Shown in pieces: positions 1 through 7,264 of a stretch of 16,590 nt of DNA; within the stretch, counting starts at the first letter, position 1; each line of letters begins with the position of its first letter. The DNA is from Gardnerella vaginalis. GTDB lineage: Bacteria > Actinomycetota > Actinomycetes > Actinomycetales > Bifidobacteriaceae. The stretch lies in assembly GCA_946997215.1 (NCBI GenBank), contig CAMPUL010000026.1, positions 1-16,590 of the forward strand, read 5' to 3'. Made by a program: the position numbers and the translations under genes. The notes beneath the pieces were generated by a model that saw only the letters and a list, made by a program, of their open reading frames with translations, was not told where the DNA came from and searched no databases.

Positions 1-2695
1 ACTCTGCTTGCTGACTTTCGCTAAGCTCTTCTTTATCTACCTTGTTGCGCAGCTTATGCAATGCAAGTGACTGAATTACAGAAAGCGCGTCCACGTAAGG
101 CGAGCGCACGCGAATCGCCTGGCCAAGCACATGGCGATGTTGCAACGGCCACTTATCTCCAACAATTTGCAAAACCCACTTGCGCGTAAGTTGCATCTCG
201 GAAAGCACTTTATTACTCAAATCTTCGCGATCTCCAAGGCTTAGATACATGCGAGCAATTCGCTCATCCGTTTTAGCCAAAGACATCTCAATGTTGTCAA
301 TAAAAGTACTAAACAGCGGCCACTCTTCGTAAGCCCTGCGCAAAGTTTCCAAGTCGCCAAACTTTTCGCAAGCTGTACCCAAGCCGTACCACGCTGCCAA
401 GTTGATTCGAGCTTGCGCCCAAGAGAACACCCACGGGATTGTGCGCAAATCGTCCAAAGACTTTGCACCAAGACCACGCTTTGCAGGGCGAGAACCAATT
501 GGGAGCAAACCAATCTCACTAAGCGGAGTAACAGTTGAGAACCACGGCGTAAAGTCATCTGTTTGAAGCAAATCAATAAAACGATTATGCGCTGCAACAT
601 CAAGCTTTTGAGCCATATCCGCATACTTGTGCGTCATCTCTGTGTTTGTTTTCTCAACGCTTGGAGCAGACTGAAGCAAAGTTGCTGCAGCAACAGATTC
701 CAAGTGGCGAATCGCCAAAATTGGGTTGCCGTAGCGAGCAAAAATAACCTCGCCTTGCTCAGTAAGCTTAAATCGGCAATTTACCGACCCAACTGGCTGA
801 GCCAAAACAGCACGGTTTGCAGGGCCTCCGCCTCGTCCAACAGCGCCTCCGCGGCCATGGAACAGCGTTAGGTCAATATCGTGCTTTTTAGCCCATTGAG
901 CAATGCGCTCTTGAGCAGAATGCAAAGCAAGCGTTGCAGAAGTCGGGCCTGCGTCTTTGGAAGAGTCGGAGTAGCCGAGCATAACTTCCATCTTGCGGCC
1001 AGTGGCCTTTAAGCGAGCCTGAACTTCTGGAATCTTAATGATTTCTTCCAAAACATTAACCGAATTTTGCAAATCTTCCAGCTGCTCAAAAAGCGGGATT
1101 ACGTCGATCGTTGGCGCATCTTGAGGGTGCGCAAACGCAAGGCGATTAAGCTCAAACACATCGCGAACATGCTGAGCAGACTTTGCAAACGAAATAATGT
1201 AGCGGCGAGCTGCACGCATACCGTTGCGCTTTTGAATTGCTCCAAGCGCGCGGAATGTGTCTAGAACTTCGCGAGTCATTGGCTGAAGCGGTCCACGCTC
1301 TCCATGCAAACCGTGTTCGCGAATATCTTCCAAAGCGCGCGAATGCACGAGCGAATGCTGACGGAACTCCATTTCCACCATGTGGAATCCAAATGTTTGC
1401 GCTTGCCAAATAAGATCTTGCAACGGACCATAAGCCGCGCGCGAATCGCCAGCAGCCGCAAGCGACCTTTGCACAATGTGCAAGTCTTCAATAAAATCTT
1501 CGCAAGAATGATACATTAAGTCTGTATCTCGGCTAATCGTTCTGTGCAAGCGATCTGCCATAACAAGCATAACGGCTCTATGTGGCTCGCTATTGGAAAC
1601 GTCGGATGCGCTTTCCGTTAGCTGCTCGCTCATTTCTCGCTGACGATTCCAAAGCTCCAAAAGCTCAACGCTTGGAGGAGTTGTGCGCGTTTCCATTGTT
1701 AAGCATTTTCCAACTTCACGCGTGCGCGCTTCTAGAGCAGCAAGAACGTGGTCGCTAAACTTTCTAGCAACTTGCCTGCTAACTTTTGCCGTAACGTTTG
1801 GATTTCCGTCTCTATCGGAGCCAATCCAGCTTCCTGGGTGGAAGAACGCTGGGCAACGCGGCGGCACTAAGCCAGCCTTCTTACCTAGCAGCCAATCGTC
1901 AAATCTGCGATAAACCAGAGGAATTGTGTTGAACAAAGTGGCGTCAAAAATATCTAGAATCGTGTCTGCTTCTTCAACAGGAGTTGGCTTTTTAAGTGCG
2001 ATTGGAGAGGTACGCAGCAATGCGTCAATCTCGTTGTATAGACGCCTGTAGTTTTCGCGCTTATCCGATCCGCCTAAACTATTGTGCTTACTTAGAAGCT
2101 TTGATATTCTGCGGATTTTACCAGCTACAGCCTTGCGCCTAGCTTCGGTTGGGTGCGCAGTAAAAACTGGGTGGAACTCAAGCTTTGCAAGTAATTCCTT
2201 AGCTTGCGCAGGGCTCATTTCTGTAAGCAACTTGTGATATGCGCAAGTTAGCTCGTTCACTGGATCCACTGGATTGGAATCCTCAACGTCGCACTCGCGC
2301 TGATGTAGCACAGAAACCCTGTAGTTTTCTTCGCAAAGATTTGCAAGATGGAAGTATGTAGCAAACGCGCGCGCAAGCAATTGCATATCTGGCAAATCCA
2401 TGCCATTGATTTTTTCTACAGCCTTGCTTAGTCCGTCGTTTTCTGTTTCTTGAGCATCAAGCATTTGATTAAAGTGTGCTGCACTTGCGTCTACAGCATT
2501 TAAGCGCACTTCGTCAAATACGGTTAATAATTTTTCATCAAATTCGCCTAAAACATCGCGTAGAATATGCAAGCACAAATCCATGTCTTGCTTAAGCGAT
2601 GCTGGCAGTTCGCGCTCCTCGGGGCCTTTTCGCCCTAAACCAGACGTTACAATCGTTGCGTCTGCTGGAGTTACCTGTTGATTTTGAGTTGTCAT
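1..2695 (-). CDS. ppc: Phosphoenolpyruvate carboxylase, 3' end cut by window edge
   Basis: Carboxylates phosphoenolpyruvate with bicarbonate to oxaloacetate, a cytoplasmic anaplerotic step. One open frame of 898 codons runs from ATG at 2693-2695 to the window edge without a stop. Family members are a little over 900 residues, so roughly 20 C-terminal residues are missing. Catalytic signatures are intact: FTAHPTEARR with the catalytic His at residue 181, GYSDSSKDAG with Lys580, and FHGRGGAVGRGGGP with Arg615. The start is fixed by AAGGAGG (minus strand of 2700-2706), four bases before the ATG. The N-terminal ~40 residues (TTQNQQVTPADATIVTSG) are poorly conserved-looking, as usual for actinobacterial enzymes. 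It is divergent from the ThrE exporter, with 206 bp between the two starts. No frameshift is seen. Identification is very secure. Confidence 0.97.
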   Translation of the reverse strand, partial: MTTQNQQVTPADATIVTSGLGRKGPEERELPASLKQDMDLCLHILRDVLGEFDEKLLTVFDEVRLNAVDASAAHFNQMLDAQETENDGLSKAVEKINGMDLPDMQLLARAFATYFHLANLCEENYRVSVLHQRECDVEDSNPVDPVNELTCAYHKLLTEMSPAQAKELLAKLEFHPVFTAHPTEARRKAVAGKIRRISKLLSKHNSLGGSDKRENYRRLYNEIDALLRTSPIALKKPTPVEEADTILDIFDATLFNTIPLVYRRFDDWLLGKKAGLVPPRCPAFFHPGSWIGSDRDGNPNVTAKVSRQVARKFSDHVLAALEARTREVGKCLTMETRTTPPSVELLELWNRQREMSEQLTESASDVSNSEPHRAVMLVMADRLHRTISRDTDLMYHSCEDFIEDLHIVQRSLAAAGDSRAAYGPLQDLIWQAQTFGFHMVEMEFRQHSLVHSRALEDIREHGLHGERGPLQPMTREVLDTFRALGAIQKRNGMRAARRYIISFAKSAQHVRDVFELNRLAFAHPQDAPTIDVIPLFEQLEDLQNSVNVLEEIIKIPEVQARLKATGRKMEVMLGYSDSSKDAGPTSATLALHSAQERIAQWAKKHDIDLTLFHGRGGAVGRGGGPANRAVLAQPVGSVNCRFKLTEQGEVIFARYGNPILAIRHLESVAAATLLQSAPSVEKTNTEMTHKYADMAQKLDVAAHNRFIDLLQTDDFTPWFSTVTPLSEIGLLPIGSRPAKRGLGAKSLDDLRTIPWVFSWAQARINLAAWYGLGTACEKFGDLETLRRAYEEWPLFSTFIDNIEMSLAKTDERIARMYLSLGDREDLSNKVLSEMQLTRKWVLQIVGDKWPLQHRHVLGQAIRVRSPYVDALSVIQSLALHKLRNKVDKEELSESQQAE

Positions 2696-2699
2696 CAGA

Positions 2700-2706
2700 C
2701 CTCCTT
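2700..2706 (-). promoter_or_regulatory. Shine-Dalgarno of ppc
   Basis: Minus-strand AAGGAGG lies four bases upstream of the ppc ATG. It is a near-perfect anti-16S match and settles the start codon. Confidence 0.85.
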
Positions 2707-2839
2707 GTGCTAGTCATAAGGTTGCTTGGTCATTCGACTTCCACGGCTCCTCCGCGGTTATTTAGGTCAAAAGTTGCAAGCCCACAGCCTTTGTTTCCAG
2801 CGAGATTCCAAAATAATTGTGAACCGACCTTAGGACTGA

Positions 2840-2873
2840 TTTTTTATATAAATTTTTTATATAAATTTTTATA
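2840..2873. repeat. AT-only 13-bp tandem repeat upstream of thrE
   Basis: Two perfect head-to-tail copies of TTTTTTATATAAA (2840-2852 and 2853-2865) are followed by a partial third (TTTTTATA, 2866-2873). The tract ends about 14 bp before the thrE -10 box, so it occupies the -35/UP-element position. It may act as a curved or UP-like element, or simply as a slippage tract. The role is inferred; the repeat is seen directly. Confidence 0.8.
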
Positions 2874-2887
2874 GGCAATGCAATGCG

Positions 2888-2893
2888 TATACT
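2888..2893 (+). promoter_or_regulatory. Candidate -10 box of thrE (leaderless)
   Basis: TATACT lies eight bases before the GTG at 2902. A transcript starting 7-9 bases after this hexamer would begin at the start codon itself. No good TTGACA-like -35 is present: the expected position is inside the T/A tandem repeat. There is no Shine-Dalgarno between the box and the start. Confidence 0.55.
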
Positions 2894-2901
2894 AAAAAAT
2901 T

Positions 2902-4689
2902 GTGAGCATAGAAGAGAATAACGCGGATAGCAGCGATAGTAATAGCAGTGGTAGTAACAGCGATAGTAATAAGCCAAAAATACTTTCGACTGGTCACATT
3001 GTTGGAAAGCCTTCTGGCCGTTTTCAAACGCACGCGATTCCGCTAGATATGGAAGATGTTGAGCGCGATTGGGATAAACCAGTTACGCAAGCTGGAATTG
3101 CAGCAAAATCCAGCATTGTTATTCGTGTTGGCGCTTTAGGTTTAGGCGCTGGCACTGGAAGCTACCGCGTTCGCGAGCTTATGCATAGGGTTGGCGAACC
3201 TATGGGCGTGAACGTTCGTGCAGACGTTAATCTAACAGATATTGAAGCAACTTGCACAGATAAGCACGAGCGAATTACAGAAGTTGTTGACTTGCCTACT
3301 ACTGGCGTAAACACGGAGAGAATCTGGCTTCTTGAGCACTTTGCAGATTGGTTTAACGTTAAGCTTGGAAACGATTCCTTATACCATTCAAAAGCCACTG
3401 TTTCCAAGGAATTAGTGGATACTCTTCAAGCTAGCAGTAACGAGAACGCGATTGTTCAAACAGCTAAGCAGTCGGAGGAGCACGCTGCAAAAGTCGAAGA
3501 AAAAATGGCAATTCAAGAGGCTATTCGCAAAGAAAAACCTCGCGGGATTTTTGCGCTTCAGCCAGAAAAAACGTATGTTGAGCATTTTTCTCACGTTCAA
3601 AATGTCAAGAATGGCCAAAATAACCAAAATAATTTGAATTCAGATCTTAAAAACAATTCTTCTACTTCCTCTAACGCAAATCCTGCTGGCGATTTCTCCG
3701 CGCCACTTACAGTTCGTCAAGTTCACGACCGCTTAGACTTAATCAAAAACCGCAAGCCTCTTTATAAACCTTGGTTTGCTGGCCTTGCGTCTGCAGTAGC
3801 ATGCGCATCCTTCGCATTTTTGCTTGGCGGCGGCGCTTACGATATGCTTGGCGCTTTTATTGGCGCGGGAATCGGCCACTACGTTAGAAGACGCATGTTT
3901 ATGCATCATCTAAACCAATTCGTTGTAACGTTTATTGCTGTTGCTGTTGGCGCTTTAAGTTGCATTGCTTCTTTGCGCATTATTGGTTGCTTTGACCCTT
4001 CTGCTTTGCATCACAATACAGCTTATATTGGCTCTGTTTTGTTTGTGATTCCAGGCTTCCCGCTTATTACAGGCGGCTTAGATATTGCTAAGATTGATTT
4101 TCCTTCTGGCATTCAGCGACTTTGCTACACAATGGCGATTATTCTAATGGGTACTCTTGCAGGATGGATGGTTGCAAGTCTTGTTCAGTTGGACCCTCAA
4201 GGCTTTACTCCACTTGGCTTAAACCCTTGGCTTAATGCTGTTCTTAGAATGATTACAGCGTTTGCAGGCGTGTGGGGATTCTCCGTTCTGTTTAATTCTC
4301 CTCAACGAATGTGTTTTGTTGCTGGAATAATCGGAGCAATTACCGATACTTTGCGCTTAACAATGGCTGATTTTGGCGTAGCTGCAGAGATTGCAGCGTT
4401 TACTGGCGCTTTGCTTGCTGGTCTTTTAGCTTCCGCTTGGCGTGCAATTGTGCATAGAGGCTGGGCGCCGCAATACTTGGGCTATCCGCGCATTGGTCTT
4501 ACGGTTCCATCTATTGTGATTATGGTTCCTGGACTTTATATGTATCGCGCAATGTTCTATCTCGGTCAGTTTAATACTCTTCCTGCTTTAGACTGGACCT
4601 TCCGCGCGTTTATGGTGATTATTTGCTTGCCATTAGGACTTGCAGTTGCGCGCGTTATAACAGATAAAAGCTGGCGATACGACATTTAG
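2902..4689 (+). CDS. thrE: ThrE-family threonine/serine exporter
   Basis: Predicted inner-membrane exporter of threonine/serine, by similarity to the ThrE family (DUF1212/PF06738 half plus ThrE_2/PF12821 half fused in one chain, as in Corynebacterium ThrE). Residues 1-60 are a Ser/Asn/Asp-rich, probably disordered, tail. Residues ~62-160 carry the soluble N-terminal domain, including GAGTGSYRVRELMHRVGEP at 82-100. Residues ~175-270 form a charged, Asn-rich linker. From 288 onward there are about ten hydrophobic segments, including VIPGFPLITGGLDIAKIDF (382-400) and VPGLYMYRAMFYLG (542-555), both typical of the family. Total length, 595 aa, is longer than the ~490 aa corynebacterial protein because of the tail and linker. 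The GTG at 2902 is the first possible start: an in-frame TAA sits at 2893-2895. No Shine-Dalgarno precedes it. The substrate is inferred from the family only. Confidence 0.88.
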   Translation: MSIEENNADSSDSNSSGSNSDSNKPKILSTGHIVGKPSGRFQTHAIPLDMEDVERDWDKPVTQAGIAAKSSIVIRVGALGLGAGTGSYRVRELMHRVGEPMGVNVRADVNLTDIEATCTDKHERITEVVDLPTTGVNTERIWLLEHFADWFNVKLGNDSLYHSKATVSKELVDTLQASSNENAIVQTAKQSEEHAAKVEEKMAIQEAIRKEKPRGIFALQPEKTYVEHFSHVQNVKNGQNNQNNLNSDLKNNSSTSSNANPAGDFSAPLTVRQVHDRLDLIKNRKPLYKPWFAGLASAVACASFAFLLGGGAYDMLGAFIGAGIGHYVRRRMFMHHLNQFVVTFIAVAVGALSCIASLRIIGCFDPSALHHNTAYIGSVLFVIPGFPLITGGLDIAKIDFPSGIQRLCYTMAIILMGTLAGWMVASLVQLDPQGFTPLGLNPWLNAVLRMITAFAGVWGFSVLFNSPQRMCFVAGIIGAITDTLRLTMADFGVAAEIAAFTGALLAGLLASAWRAIVHRGWAPQYLGYPRIGLTVPSIVIMVPGLYMYRAMFYLGQFNTLPALDWTFRAFMVIICLPLGLAVARVITDKSWRYDI

Positions 4690-4720
4690 CCATAGTCATA
4701 ATAGCCATAAGCTAATAAAC

Positions 4721-4752
4721 ATAAAACGCCCAGCTGCTACTGGGCGTTTTAT
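4721..4752. terminator. Bidirectional intrinsic terminator between thrE and trpS
   Basis: A perfect 13-bp stem, ATAAAACGCCCAG (4721-4733) with CTGGGCGTTTTAT (4740-4752), closes a six-base loop. Because the arms carry A-run/T-run ends on both sides, it can serve both the plus-strand thrE (ends 4689) and the minus-strand trpS (ends 4778). Confidence 0.92.
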
Positions 4753-4777
4753 TTGTATGCAATCGAGCAAGAATTAA

Positions 4778-5869
4778 TCAATACTTCATATTCATTGCTT
4801 CGCGCACTTGATCAAGTGTTTCTTGCGCAATCGCAACAGCTCTTGCATTTCCATCGTGCAAAATATCTCGAATCGCATCCATATCTTTTGCCAATTCCGC
4901 TCTACGCTCGCGGTGTGGAGCAAGGAAGTTGTTCACAGATTCAATAACATACGCTTTTAGCGCTCCAGCGCCCGCGTTGCCGATTTCTTGCGCAATATCT
5001 TTTGGATCCCTGCCCGTAACCAAACCCGCAGTAGTCAAAAGTGCCGAAACTTGTGGACGAGCTACTGGGTCAAAAGTAATCATTCTCTCGGAATCAGTTG
5101 GGCTCTTCTTAATCAACTTTGCTGTTTCTTCTGCAGTTGCGCCAAGCATAATCGAGTTTCCGTAAGACTTGCTCATCTTGCGACCATCCAATCCTGGAAT
5201 TTCTGGCGTATCCGAAAGAATCGCAGCTGGCTCTGGAAAAACAGGATTCTTCTTTGCGTATCTCTCGTTAAATCTGCGAGCAATCGTGCGCGTAATCTCA
5301 ATATGTGGCAAATTATCTTTGCCAATTGGCACAACGTTTGCCTTGCAAAACAGAATATCGCAAGCTTGATGCACTGGGTACGTAAGCAAAAGTCCTGTTA
5401 AAGCGTGACCCGAAGCCTCCATTTCGGCTTTAACGGTAGGATTTCTATGCAATTCTGCTTCTGTAACTAAAGACAAAAATGGCAACATAAGCTGATTTTC
5501 TGCAGGCACAGCGGAATGCGTAAAAATCATGGTTTTTTTAGGGTCAATTCCAGCAGCCATGTAGTCAAGAACAAGGTTTAGCACGTTATCTTCTACGTGT
5601 TCAACAGTATCTCTATCTGTAATCACCTGATAGTCAGCAATAATCACGTTTGTGTTTACGCCAAGATTTTGCATTGCGACACGCTCACGAATCGAACCAA
5701 AATAATGACCTAAGTGAAGTCTTCCTGTTGGCCTATCTCCCGTAAGCATTGTAAAGGAGCTAGGATTTGCTTTTAGCTTCTCAAGTGTTGCATCTGAACG
5801 TTTTTGAGCTGCCACAAAGCTTGCGCTTATCTCGTTTCCAGCAGCTGTAACCTGTGCTTCTTCTACCAT
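4778..5869 (-). CDS. trpS: Tryptophanyl-tRNA synthetase
   Basis: Class I aminoacyl-tRNA synthetase charging tRNA-Trp with tryptophan in the cytoplasm. With the start at 5869 it is 363 aa. The N-terminal Rossmann signature is LTGDRPTGRLHLGHYFGS, with the HIGH-type motif HLGH at residues 52-55. The KMSKS loop is intact at 231-235 (GLDGRKMSKSYGN). The segment VTEAELHRNPTVK corresponds to the characteristic TrpRS stretch also present in streptococcal enzymes. The start was moved 18 bp inside the longest frame because minus-strand AAGGAG (5876-5881) lies six bases before the internal ATG (5867-5869) and would otherwise be inside the coding region. It is convergent with thrE across a shared terminator. 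No T-box or leader peptide was recognised upstream. Confidence 0.96.
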   Translation of the reverse strand: MVEEAQVTAAGNEISASFVAAQKRSDATLEKLKANPSSFTMLTGDRPTGRLHLGHYFGSIRERVAMQNLGVNTNVIIADYQVITDRDTVEHVEDNVLNLVLDYMAAGIDPKKTMIFTHSAVPAENQLMLPFLSLVTEAELHRNPTVKAEMEASGHALTGLLLTYPVHQACDILFCKANVVPIGKDNLPHIEITRTIARRFNERYAKKNPVFPEPAAILSDTPEIPGLDGRKMSKSYGNSIMLGATAEETAKLIKKSPTDSERMITFDPVARPQVSALLTTAGLVTGRDPKDIAQEIGNAGAGALKAYVIESVNNFLAPHRERRAELAKDMDAIRDILHDGNARAVAIAQETLDQVREAMNMKY

Positions 5870-5875
5870 TTCTAA

Positions 5876-5881
5876 CTCCTT
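5876..5881 (-). promoter_or_regulatory. Shine-Dalgarno of trpS
   Basis: Minus-strand AAGGAG lies six bases before the ATG at 5867-5869. It decides between this start and the upstream in-frame ATG at 5887. Confidence 0.85.
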
Positions 5882-5951
5882 ACACACGCAATTTTTCTTG
5901 CGATTTTTACGCCTAAAATATGGCTTTTATGGTAAAAGTTCGCTCAGACAA

Positions 5952-5957
5952 TATACT
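5952..5957 (+). promoter_or_regulatory. Possible -10 box for the DUF3073 gene
   Basis: TATACT, identical to the thrE -10 candidate, lies in the 155-bp trpS/DUF3073 divergent gap and would give a leader of about 60 nt. The -35 region (around 5929-5934) is not recognisable, so this is tentative. Confidence 0.35.
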
Positions 5958-6024
5958 CTGTTGCGGCAAAGTGGTACGCTCTTGTGTGATGAATTGATTG
6001 TTTCGGTAAATTAGAGGGGGTCAG

Positions 6025-6450
6025 ATGGGCCGCGGACGACAGAAGGCAAAGCAACAGAAAATTGCCCGTAAGCTCAAATACCTGACGACCGATACGGATT
6101 ACGACGAGCTTGCTAAAGAGCTTAATACTCACGAGCCTGGTCAAGGATCCTTCGATCCGTTTGAATCTGATAGCTACAAGAATGAGGATTATCTAGATAA
6201 TCAAGATAATTCCGAAAGTTCTTCTGTAAAAGACGATTCTAAAGACACCAACACTAATGCTGGTAATGATAACGCTGGCAGCTTGCACGATTCCGTTTCG
6301 AGTGGAGATGACGACTTAGACGATTACGCAAAGTGGGCAGCCCAATCCGCAGCTCAAGCCGCTACTAAAGACAAGTCGTCTAGTAATTCTGGCGTTGTTC
6401 ATCATCACATTCCTATGCCGATGCCTAATTTTATGCATAAGAACAAGTGA
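6025..6450 (+). CDS. DUF3073 domain protein
   Basis: Small basic-then-acidic protein of unknown function, 141 aa. Residues 1-36 (MGRGRQKAKQQKIARKLKYL followed by TTDTDYDELAKELNTH) match the conserved start of the actinobacterial DUF3073 family: an Arg/Lys/Gln-rich helix followed by an acidic helix. The remainder is a Ser/Asp/Asn-rich, probably disordered, tail ending in a His/Met/Pro-rich stretch (HHHIPMPMPNFMHKNK). AGAGGGGG at 6013-6020 is a strong ribosome site four bases before the ATG. It is convergent with an SCP-like gene; in Streptomyces these two families are also close neighbours, near purF/purM (from memory). Cytoplasmic by the absence of membrane segments. No function is assigned. 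Confidence 0.88.
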   Translation: MGRGRQKAKQQKIARKLKYLTTDTDYDELAKELNTHEPGQGSFDPFESDSYKNEDYLDNQDNSESSSVKDDSKDTNTNAGNDNAGSLHDSVSSGDDDLDDYAKWAAQSAAQAATKDKSSSNSGVVHHHIPMPMPNFMHKNK

Positions 6451-6456
6451 GTTTTG

Positions 6457-6496
6457 CACAAAATTTGCGCAAGTTTTTACACAAAAATTTGCGCAA
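6457..6496. repeat. Duplicated CACAAAA(A)TTTGCGCAA in a convergent 3' gap
   Basis: CACAAAATTTGCGCAA (6457-6472) recurs at 6480-6496 with one extra A; each copy holds a TTGCGCAA palindrome core. The flanks AAGTG...CACTT allow an imperfect hairpin spanning about 6446-6505, which might be a weak shared terminator for the DUF3073 and SCP-like genes. A separate perfect palindrome, ACTTATATAAGT, follows at 6505-6516. Confidence 0.55.
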
Positions 6497-6556
6497 AAAC
6501 ACTTACTTATATAAGTAGATAAGCAAATAGGTAGGTTGCAAATAGGCATACTCGCC

Positions 6557-7021
6557 TTAATTATTAAAAAGGACTTTTGTAAGTTCGGGCAGCAAATTGC
6601 TTAAATCGTCTCGCTCTCCAACTGCGCTTATATTTCCAATTTGCTGCTCGTAGTCCCACTTTGTTATTGCGCAAGAAAGTCGCAACCAAACATCTGGGTC
6701 AAGCTCTATAACATCTGGCGGCGTTAAATTGTGCGGATCCGAATGTGGACCTTCTAAGATTTTTACAGCTCCCCAAGGGGCCACTCTTACTTCCACAGCG
6801 CAACCAGGAGCTATATGCTCTAGCACATAAAGCGAATATCTAACAGCCATTGCTTCATCATTTACGCTAACGCCAATCTTATTAGAATTTACGCAACACA
6901 AATCTTTTTTACTGTTCGTAGAATCTATTTTCATAGAATTTATATAAGATTTTGCGCTATTTGCCCACGTTTCAAACGATTTTTTAGCGCCGCTTATATC
7001 CGCTTCTCGTATAACAGCCAT
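6557..7021 (-). CDS. SCP-like (sterol carrier family) protein
   Basis: 154-aa cytoplasmic protein matching the actinobacterial 'sterol carrier family protein' (bacterial SCP orthologue domain). Seen features: a short N-terminal helical part (1-30), then a species-specific Ser/Asn/Lys-rich insert (about 31-55). The core follows: MAVRYSLYVLEHIAPGCAVE (58-77), VRVAPWGAVKILEGPH (78-93), PPDVIELDPDVWLRLSCAIT (101-120) and a C-terminal GERDDLSNLLP (135-145). The order 'AVRY / PG.AVEVRV.P.GAV / EGP / PP.V.E.DP..WL / G.R.DLS..LP' is the family signature. The ligand in bacteria is unknown; lipid binding is only a family-level guess. The ATG at 7019-7021 has no Shine-Dalgarno, and a GATAAT lies six bases upstream, so it may be leaderless. 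An in-frame stop (minus strand of 7034-7036) limits any upstream extension. Confidence 0.85.
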   Translation of the reverse strand: MAVIREADISGAKKSFETWANSAKSYINSMKIDSTNSKKDLCCVNSNKIGVSVNDEAMAVRYSLYVLEHIAPGCAVEVRVAPWGAVKILEGPHSDPHNLTPPDVIELDPDVWLRLSCAITKWDYEQQIGNISAVGERDDLSNLLPELTKVLFNN

Positions 7022-7027
7022 ACTTGA

Positions 7028-7057
7028 ATTATCTCATAAATTATCTGACTATTATCT
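7028..7057 (-). promoter_or_regulatory. Three phased AGATAAT words upstream of the SCP-like gene
   Basis: ATTATCT on the plus strand (AGATAAT on the minus) occurs at 7028-7034, 7040-7046 and 7051-7057, spaced 12 and 11 bp, close to one helical turn. The copy nearest the gene supplies a -10-like GATAAT six bases before the start codon. The others could be alternative -10 boxes or a regulator-binding repeat. Confidence 0.45.
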
Positions 7058-7089
7058 GCGATTTTAACAGTGTTTTGCAAAAGCTATAT

Positions 7090-7098
7090 TGTGAATAA
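7090..7098 (-). other. Isolated DnaA-box match
   Basis: TGTGAATAA, which is TTATTCACA on the minus strand, is an exact TTATNCACA match in the SCP-like/glgP divergent gap. A single match of this kind can occur by chance. Confidence 0.4.
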
Positions 7099-7101
7099 TT
7101 C

Positions 7102-7130
7102 TTAATAAGGGTTTGGGGTTGTGGTATCAT
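7102..7130 (+). promoter_or_regulatory. Candidate glgP promoter
   Basis: TTAATA (7102-7107), a 17-bp spacer and TATCAT (7125-7130) form a plausible sigma-70-type promoter giving a ~130-nt leader. Within that leader GCCGCG (7153-7158) can pair with CGCGGC (7184-7189) across a 25-nt loop. Confidence 0.4.
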
Positions 7131-7252
7131 CAATAATGAAAACGTGTGCATTGCCGCGTACCTTCTTGTTAAGTGCAATTTGGCGCGGCTACAACCAACA
7201 TAATCAAGGGTTGCTATTCGCACATTTTAGGTAAATATATTATTCACGGCAC

Positions 7253-7258
7253 AAGGAG
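7253..7258 (+). promoter_or_regulatory. Shine-Dalgarno of glgP
   Basis: AAGGAG lies six bases before the ATG at 7265, a strong ribosome site consistent with high expression. Confidence 0.85.
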
Positions 7259-7264
7259 TCAAAT

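Noticed and set aside
563..1913. Several plus-strand open frames inside the ppc region (for example 563-871, 1304-1519, 1683-1913)
   Set aside because: All are shadows of the continuous 898-codon minus-strand PEP carboxylase frame, with no domain content.
5870..5887. Earlier trpS start adding MCKELE
   Set aside because: The added codons overlap the AAGGAG ribosome site that correctly precedes the ATG at 5867-5869.
5888..6024. T-box or tryptophan leader upstream of trpS
   Set aside because: No T-box sequence, specifier stem, Trp-codon leader peptide or antiterminator was recognisable in the short gap.
7090..7098. Second DnaA-binding region upstream of glgP
   Set aside because: Only one exact box is present with no neighbours, which is within chance expectation for an AT-rich window.
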